Shown here in pieces: positions 33,261-38,033 of a DNA stretch of 38,033 nt (position 1 is its first letter; every line of letters starts with the position of its first letter). Where the stretch lies: positions 1-38,033 of the forward strand of contig JAEUPW010000166.1 of NCBI GenBank assembly GCA_016790045.1, written 5' to 3'. The notes below the pieces were generated by a model that worked only from the letters and a program-made list of their open reading frames with translations, did not search any database and was not told the origin of the DNA. The stretch comes from Candidatus Competibacteraceae bacterium. GTDB lineage: Bacteria; Pseudomonadota; Gammaproteobacteria; Competibacterales; Competibacteraceae. A program made the translations under genes and the position numbers.

Positions 33261-34061
33261 TCAGTCCGTGGTTTCGGTGCTTAACACGCAGCTCTCGGCC
33301 ATGCGATAGGTTTTGGCGGGATCGTCGAATTGCTGTTCGACCCGCACTTGCAGGGTGGAATTGGAATCGCAGCGGACGCCGCCGTCGCCGTTATTGCTGA
33401 ACCGGTTGGTTTCGCCCGCGCTGTTGTCGCCGCCCAGGCGAGCCTTGGAATTGCTGTGTACCAGTAGGCCGTAATTCCGGTTGTCGGAGAGGGCGTTGCC
33501 GTCGATATCGGCGGCGGAGCTGTCGAGCACGATGCCGTGGCTTTGGTGGTGACTGATGACGTTGTTGTGGATATCGGCCGACGAGGAGAGCCTGACCACG
33601 ATGCCGTTGCGCCCGGAATTGGAAATGGTGCTGTTCAAAATTCGGACGTAGCTGGAATCGGTGACTTCCAGGCCGATGCTGCCGGACTGGCTGATCTGCG
33701 TTTCCACGATGCGCGCCGAGCCGGTGCGGTAGACGACGACGCTTTTTTTCGCGCCGGAGACGTTGAGTTTTTTGAGCGCGATTTGCCGGCCGGTGATGGA
33801 CAGGCCGTTGACGGTGTCGGGCGGGAAGGTGAAGGATGCGCCCGCTTTGCCGCCTGAAAGCTCTATGCGGTCTTTAGTGATCAAGATCGGTTCTTGGCAC
33901 GCGCCGGACAGATTGATGGTGCTGTCTTCTGGCACGGCGTCGATCAGCGTTTGCAGCGGCTGATCGAGCGTGGCGCAATCGATATCGACGACCGCGCCAA
34001 AAGCGGAAAGGGGCCATGCCAGCCCCAGCATTAACCACCATTTTTTGATTGGCGACACCAT
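33261..34061 (-). CDS. Exported right-handed beta-helix repeat protein
   Basis: This 266-aa protein has a signal peptide (MVSPIKKWWLMLGLAWPLSAFGA, cleavage after the Ala-x-Ala region). The body is made of beta-helix rungs of about 22 residues: VRILNSTISNSGRNGIVV, ADIHNNVISHHQSHGIVL, ADIDGNALSDNRNYGLLV and ARLGGDNSAGETNRF, with the Asn-Gly-I/V turn typical of NosD/pectate-lyase-like helices. Two Cys pairs may form (near 30 and 53; 233 and 258). The frame is open 126 nt upstream; ATG 34061 is chosen because it gives the signal peptide. It is probably periplasmic or surface and carbohydrate- or lipid-binding. No catalytic cluster of a known lyase is evident. Confidence 0.82.
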   Translation of the reverse strand: MVSPIKKWWLMLGLAWPLSAFGAVVDIDCATLDQPLQTLIDAVPEDSTINLSGACQEPILITKDRIELSGGKAGASFTFPPDTVNGLSITGRQIALKKLNVSGAKKSVVVYRTGSARIVETQISQSGSIGLEVTDSSYVRILNSTISNSGRNGIVVRLSSSADIHNNVISHHQSHGIVLDSSAADIDGNALSDNRNYGLLVHSNSKARLGGDNSAGETNRFSNNGDGGVRCDSNSTLQVRVEQQFDDPAKTYRMAESCVLSTETTD

Positions 34062-34110
34062 GATTCCCCTTTTCAGGACAGTCAGACCGACGGCGGCAGG
34101 CCATTGTGGC

Positions 34111-35073
34111 TCAAAAACCGGCCAGCGCGGAACCGGCTTCCGCATCCTCTTGTTGCAATTCGGGCAATTCGGCCGCAGAGGGCGCAAGTTGCGACTGGGC
34201 GGCCAGAAACCGCAAGGCCGGTCGCACCAGCCGGCGCGGTTTGGACAGCGGGAAAAAATGGCCGGCGTTCGGCACCAGCCGCAACCGGTAATTCGGGCAT
34301 AGCCGCCTTAAAGCCACGCCGCTGCGCACGGCGGAAGACTGTTCGCCGTAGACGCCGAGGATGGGTTGGCGCAGCGTCGCCAACCGGGCCGGCGTCAGGC
34401 CGTCATGGGCGAGATATTCCTGCCGGATCGAGGTGGATTCCTGCAAGTGCAGCCAGCGGTGCGCGCTGCCGCCGCGCCGGGAATGATGGCCCATCAACCC
34501 GAACACGCGCGGCAAGTGCTCGCCCGCCGCCGGATTGTGCAGGTGCGAGCGCGCCATTTCCACCAGCAGTTCGTAGCCGCTTTCGGGCGCGTCGTCGTCG
34601 AGGACGATGCCGGCCTGCTCGAAACGCGGCCGCCAGTGCGGCCAGTGCGGCCAGTCGCGCAAGCGCAGGTGCGGTTGCACGGCCCGCAACCGGACATCGG
34701 CCAGGATCAAGCTGATGACCCGTTCGGGAAACAGCGCGGCGAACAGAAGCGCCACCGCGCCGCCGTAGCTGTGCGCCAGCACATGCACCCGCTCCAGTTG
34801 GAGATAATCCAGCAGCCGGACCAGATCGTGGACCAGGACTTGCGGCGAGTAGCCTGCCGCGGGGATATCGCTGCGGCCGTGGCCGCGCAGGTCGTAGGCG
34901 GTCAGGCGACAGAGCTGGCTTAGCGGCCGGGCGATGCCGAGATGCCAGAAGCCCAGATTGGCGGCCAGCCCATGGATCAGAACCAAATCGCCGCACGGCG
35001 CTGGCGCGTTGTCCAGCCGACAGGGAAATTGCAGATAATGCAGGCCGACGCCGGCCAGCCGGGCGATGGGCAC
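34111..35073 (-). CDS. Alpha/beta hydrolase
   Basis: In this 320-aa protein the fold is clear from DLVLIHGLAANLGFW (oxyanion HG, 29-43), AYDLRGHGRSD (59-69), the nucleophile elbow LAHSYGGAV with S102, the acid region LGVYGEQSSAV and H272 in NAGHFFPLSKP. Where the usual acid is Asp it reads Glu-Gln, so Glu may be the third triad member. There is no signal peptide. The start is a GTG at 35073 with GGAGGAGT ahead, and the upstream gene's stop sits inside this ribosome-site region (3 bp between stop and start), so the pair is coupled. In synthase loci such enzymes often act as thioesterases or editing hydrolases; that role here is inference. Confidence 0.85.
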   Translation of the reverse strand: MPIARLAGVGLHYLQFPCRLDNAPAPCGDLVLIHGLAANLGFWHLGIARPLSQLCRLTAYDLRGHGRSDIPAAGYSPQVLVHDLVRLLDYLQLERVHVLAHSYGGAVALLFAALFPERVISLILADVRLRAVQPHLRLRDWPHWPHWRPRFEQAGIVLDDDAPESGYELLVEMARSHLHNPAAGEHLPRVFGLMGHHSRRGGSAHRWLHLQESTSIRQEYLAHDGLTPARLATLRQPILGVYGEQSSAVRSGVALRRLCPNYRLRLVPNAGHFFPLSKPRRLVRPALRFLAAQSQLAPSAAELPELQQEDAEAGSALAGF

Positions 35074-35076
35074 CGC

Positions 35077-36678
35077 TCACTCCTCCAGATAGCCGAGCAT
35101 CGCCAGCTGATCGAGGATCTTTTGCTTTTCGCTCTCGGGCATCGCCTCGGTGGTCGGCCGGTCCCGGTTGACCGGCAGCGTGGCCGGACCTCGGCGGATC
35201 GGATGGTCGCCGAGCCAGTCGTCCCGGAAGCAGGCGCGCGCTACCCGGCCGTCGAGATCGCCCGGTATCGGCAACTCCAGACTGTGCAGCAGGGTGGCGG
35301 CCACATCGGCGATGGGAAAGACCTCGCCGCGCGCGCCGGCGCGGATGCCGGGTCCCGCCGCCATGAAAACGCCATCGGGGTGATGGGTGCCGACCGGGCG
35401 CGGGCGCTGGCCCACCGGCGGCGCGACGTTGCGGATCGAAACGAAACCGTGATCCGCCAGCACCAAGGTCAAATCCGGCGCGCTGGCGCTGGCCTGACCG
35501 GGGAACGCCTCCTCGCGGATCAGAATGTCGCGGATGGCGGGTTGGCCGGTGGCGGGGTCGATCAACCGGTAAAGCTGTCCGATCAGCCGCTCGCGAAAGC
35601 CGAGATAATCGCAGGGCGCGATGCCCGGCTGGCCGGGCGACTGCGCCACCCGGATGATGATGCCGTTGCTGGAAGGGGTGGGGCAGTAGGCAACGGTCTT
35701 GTGCCAGTTCAAATAGGCGAAGGGGCTGGCCTCGCGGCGCTGGGCCGCCGCCGTGCCGTCCAGCTCCTGATAGACCAGATGGCCCAAATCCGCCAGATAA
35801 CGGTTGATGCGGACGATGGTCGCCGAATCCCGAAAGCCGTGATCGGAGGCCATGAACACCCGCGCATCCGGTCTGGCGAGCGCCACGAGCTGTTCCAGAT
35901 AGCCATCCAGATTGCGAAAATAGCTCAGGCACAGCTCGCGAAGTTGCCGGTGCAAGGGGCTTGGATCGGCGGGTTGCAGCTCGGGGTCGAGGTAATACCA
36001 CGCCTGATGCTGGATCTTGTCCACGCCGTCGAACAGCACCGCCAGCAATTCGGGGCGATCCTCGGCCAGCAGCTTGCGCGCGACTTCGAACCACAGTTTT
36101 TCGCGCGGCAGGTGATAGCGCACCCAATCGGCCAGATACTCCTCCTCCATGTCGTTGCCGACCTCGTTTTCCCGCTCGAAATCCCAGGCCAGTTCCTTGG
36201 GGTGAAAGCCGGGGATGGCGGTCAGGCGCTCGTACAGCGAAGCGGGCGTCATGTTGCGGCGCAGGTGTCGCCAGGGCGTGAAACCGGGGATCAGGCTGCC
36301 ATTGATGTTCGGGGGCGGGGCCATGATCGGGAAATTGAGCGCGCTCACCCGCCGGTTCTGACGCCCGGCGATGCTCCAAATCGTTTCGCAGCGGATGTCG
36401 CGGAAATCGTAAAGCGTAAAAAAGACCTGGTCCTGGCGGTCGTCCACCCGCATAAAATCGTAAATGCCGTGTTCGCCGGGATTGCGCCCGGTCACCAGCG
36501 TCGTCCAGGCCGGCGGCGTCAGCGGGTGCGGCGTGGAGCGCAACGGCGCGCGAAACCCCCGTTCCATGAACCGCTTGAGAAACGGCATGACGATGCCTTG
36601 ACCCGGCCGGTCACAAATCAAATCGTCCAGCAGGTGGAAAGTGGCCCCATCCAGGCCGAGGAACAGGGTTTGACTCAC
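35077..36678 (-). CDS. Alkaline-phosphatase-superfamily type I phosphodiesterase/nucleotide pyrophosphatase-like protein
   Basis: This 533-aa protein has the type I phosphodiesterase motif set: D10 in LFLGLDGATF, nucleophile T59 in LTPPAWTTLVTGRNPGEHG, a metal region LFDGVDKIQHQAW, D279-H280 in ASDHGF, and H432-H433 in GTHHPDGVF. The C terminus (ATLLHSLELPIPGDLDGR, then a helical tail ending LGYLEE) is like bacterial members annotated as sulfatase-like phosphodiesterases. No signal peptide is present with the GTG start at 36678, chosen because CCGGAG lies 6-7 nt ahead and MSQTLFLGLDGA is a natural N terminus; an ATG at 36750 is the alternative. It is the first gene of the minus-strand run, so its upstream gap should carry that operon's promoter. 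It could cleave or transfer a phosphate-linked head group. Confidence 0.87.
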   Translation of the reverse strand: MSQTLFLGLDGATFHLLDDLICDRPGQGIVMPFLKRFMERGFRAPLRSTPHPLTPPAWTTLVTGRNPGEHGIYDFMRVDDRQDQVFFTLYDFRDIRCETIWSIAGRQNRRVSALNFPIMAPPPNINGSLIPGFTPWRHLRRNMTPASLYERLTAIPGFHPKELAWDFERENEVGNDMEEEYLADWVRYHLPREKLWFEVARKLLAEDRPELLAVLFDGVDKIQHQAWYYLDPELQPADPSPLHRQLRELCLSYFRNLDGYLEQLVALARPDARVFMASDHGFRDSATIVRINRYLADLGHLVYQELDGTAAAQRREASPFAYLNWHKTVAYCPTPSSNGIIIRVAQSPGQPGIAPCDYLGFRERLIGQLYRLIDPATGQPAIRDILIREEAFPGQASASAPDLTLVLADHGFVSIRNVAPPVGQRPRPVGTHHPDGVFMAAGPGIRAGARGEVFPIADVAATLLHSLELPIPGDLDGRVARACFRDDWLGDHPIRRGPATLPVNRDRPTTEAMPESEKQKILDQLAMLGYLEE

Positions 36679-36980
36679 GGTGGGCTCCGGAAGGATCGAA
36701 AGCGGACGGTTGGCGGGTGAAGGCGCGCGGGACGGGTCATCGGAAGACACGAGGTGGCGGTGGCGTTGGGACAGTGTGGCGGTTCATGCTTGAATCATGC
36801 CTGAACGAACAGCGGGCAACGGTACCGCATGAGACGCATCCGGGCAATCCTCGCGCTATAGTTATCGGGCGGAGCCATCAGAGAAACGATTTTAAGCTCG
36901 TTAAAGCGTTGAAGGCTCTTCGGGCGGGTCTAAGTTGCCGCAATAACATTTCGAAAGCATCCCTTGTTAAGGAGAAGATC
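36679..36980. other. Divergent intergenic region between the phosphodiesterase operon and the TRAP gene
   Basis: A gap of about 300 bp serving two diverging transcripts. A TATAGT -10-like box is visible in CGCGCTATAGTTATCG (about 36855-36870, plus strand) without a convincing -35. A strong ribosome site (AAGGAGAAG) precedes the ATG at 36981. I see no clear operator, hairpin terminator or small gene. Confidence 0.45.
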
Positions 36981-38033
36981 ATGCAGCGTCGCGAGTTTAT
37001 AAAAAAAGCCGGTTTGGGTTTAGCCACCGTCGCCGCCGGCGCGACGGTTCCCGCTCTGGCCCAATCGTCCGCGCCCGCACCTGTCCCGGCCCCGGCTCCC
37101 GAAGCTGCCGCTCAGCCTCAAACGCAGGGAACGCCGGTCGTCAAATGGCGGATTGCCTCCAGTTTTCCCAAGAGCCTGGATACGATTTACGGGGGCGCCG
37201 AGGTGCTGGCCAAGCGCATCGCGGAGCTGACCGACGGTAAGTTCGAGATTCGCGTGTTCGCCGGCGGCGAGATCGTGCCGCCTTTTGGCGTATTGGATGC
37301 CGTTCAGCAGAACACGGTGGAATGCTGTCACACCTGCGGCTACTACTTTCACGGCAAAAACAAAACCTTTTCCATCGACACCGCCATTCCGTTCGGCCTG
37401 AACGCCCGACAGATGAACGGCTGGTACTATTTCGGCGACGGGCTCGCGCTGACGCGCGAATTCTTCGCCAAGTACAACGTGGTCAATTTCCCCGGCGGCA
37501 ACACCGGCACCCAGATGGGTGGCTGGTTCCGCAAGGAAGTGAAGTCGCTGGAAGATTTAAAGGGCTTGAAAATGCGCATTCCGGGCTTTGGGGCCGAGGT
37601 GTTTTCGAGCTTGGGCGCGGTGCCGCAGGCGATTCCGGGCGGCGAGATTTATCCCGCCCTGGAGCGCGGCGCGATCGACGCGGCCGAGTGGGTCGGGCCC
37701 TACGACGACGAAAAGCTCGGATTCTATAAAGTCGCCAAGTTTTATTACTATCCGGGATGGTGGGAAACCGGCCCGCAGATCAGCTTCTACGTCAACCGGG
37801 AACAGTGGGAAAAATTGCCCAAGACCTATCAGGCGGCGTTCGAGGCGGCGGCCATGGAAGCTAACCTCAAGATGATGGCGGCCTATGACGCCAAGAATCC
37901 CACCGCCATCCAACGTCTGGTGCAAAACGGCACCCAGTTGCGGCGCTATCCGGATGACGTGTTAAAAGCGGCTTACGATTCGGCACAGAAAATCTATGCC
38001 GACGAATCGGCCAAAAACGCGGATTTCAAAAAA
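36981..38033 (+). CDS. TRAP transporter substrate-binding protein, TakP/DctP type (3' end beyond window)
   Basis: 351 codons are visible and the frame runs off the end without a stop. The N terminus MQRREFIKKAGLGLATVAAGA is a twin-arginine (Tat) signal followed by an Ala/Pro linker. The mature part follows the DctP fold: VKWRIASSFPKSLDTIYGGAEVLAK, LTDGKFEIRVFAGGEIVPP, the substrate-anchoring MRIPGFGAEVFSSLGAVPQ with its Arg, and GGEIYPALERGAIDAAEWVGPYDD. The last block closely resembles TakP, which binds 2-oxo acids. The periplasmic protein would deliver a carboxylate to DctQM-type membrane subunits, expected just beyond the window. It is transcribed away from the island and probably marks its right border. 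Confidence 0.93.
   Translation, partial: MQRREFIKKAGLGLATVAAGATVPALAQSSAPAPVPAPAPEAAAQPQTQGTPVVKWRIASSFPKSLDTIYGGAEVLAKRIAELTDGKFEIRVFAGGEIVPPFGVLDAVQQNTVECCHTCGYYFHGKNKTFSIDTAIPFGLNARQMNGWYYFGDGLALTREFFAKYNVVNFPGGNTGTQMGGWFRKEVKSLEDLKGLKMRIPGFGAEVFSSLGAVPQAIPGGEIYPALERGAIDAAEWVGPYDDEKLGFYKVAKFYYYPGWWETGPQISFYVNREQWEKLPKTYQAAFEAAAMEANLKMMAAYDAKNPTAIQRLVQNGTQLRRYPDDVLKAAYDSAQKIYADESAKNADFKK

Noticed and set aside
11551..36678. A complete PUFA or heterocyst-glycolipid locus
   Set aside because: No PfaC-type DH pair, no PfaD-type enoyl reductase, no multiple ACPs and no glycosyltransferase are present, so neither assignment is supported beyond domain similarity.

Overview
The window is GC-rich chromosomal DNA with bacterial codon use. 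The housekeeping genes (polA, a DUF2782 protein, rtcB, a K+-independent-type membrane pyrophosphatase, a TakP-like TRAP binding protein) point to a gammaproteobacterium. The genus cannot be fixed from the sequence alone; a Competibacter-like glycogen-accumulating lineage is a guess only.

Positions 1-11001 are mostly core genes. They comprise the edge of an ATP-NAD kinase-family gene, a DUF938 methyltransferase, an unrecognised 254-aa protein behind a clear terminator, hppA, a stand-alone atpC (ATP synthase epsilon) divergent from hppA, polA with its terminator, a heme-oxygenase-fold (diiron-type) protein, an AT-rich gap, a DUF2782 protein and rtcB. Two hairpins lie upstream of rtcB; the nearer one looks like an intrinsic terminator.

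Positions 11551-36678 look like one accessory island and are the interesting part. A divergent acyl carrier protein faces a co-directional run: TPR protein, short sulfatase-fold protein, sulfotransferase, two unrecognised helical proteins, a 1767-aa PfaA-like synthase (KS-AT-ACP-KR), a 1032-aa KS-AT synthase translationally coupled to it, and a membrane protein that fuses a PqqD-like domain, an M50-protease-like membrane domain with its metal site lost, and a HlyD-type adaptor. A convergent run follows on the minus strand. In transcription order it is: type I phosphodiesterase-like protein, alpha/beta hydrolase, secreted right-handed beta-helix protein, propeller-like protein, CE1/PHB-depolymerase-like lipoprotein, two sulfotransferases and a second propeller-like paralogue.

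My reading (inference) is a biosynthesis and export locus for a sulfated, possibly phosphodiester-modified polyketide or secondary lipid. The two synthases and free ACP would build a beta-hydroxyacyl-type chain (there is a KR, but no DH or ER is visible). Three related sulfotransferases would decorate it, the PqqD/pseudo-M50/HlyD protein would move it across the membrane, and envelope proteins would bind, sense or process it. No phosphopantetheinyl transferase, dehydratase, enoyl reductase or PAPS-making gene is present here, so those functions would come from elsewhere.

The window closes with the 5' part of a TRAP substrate-binding protein gene (36981 to the edge). I saw no rRNA, tRNA, CRISPR array, insertion sequence or phage gene.
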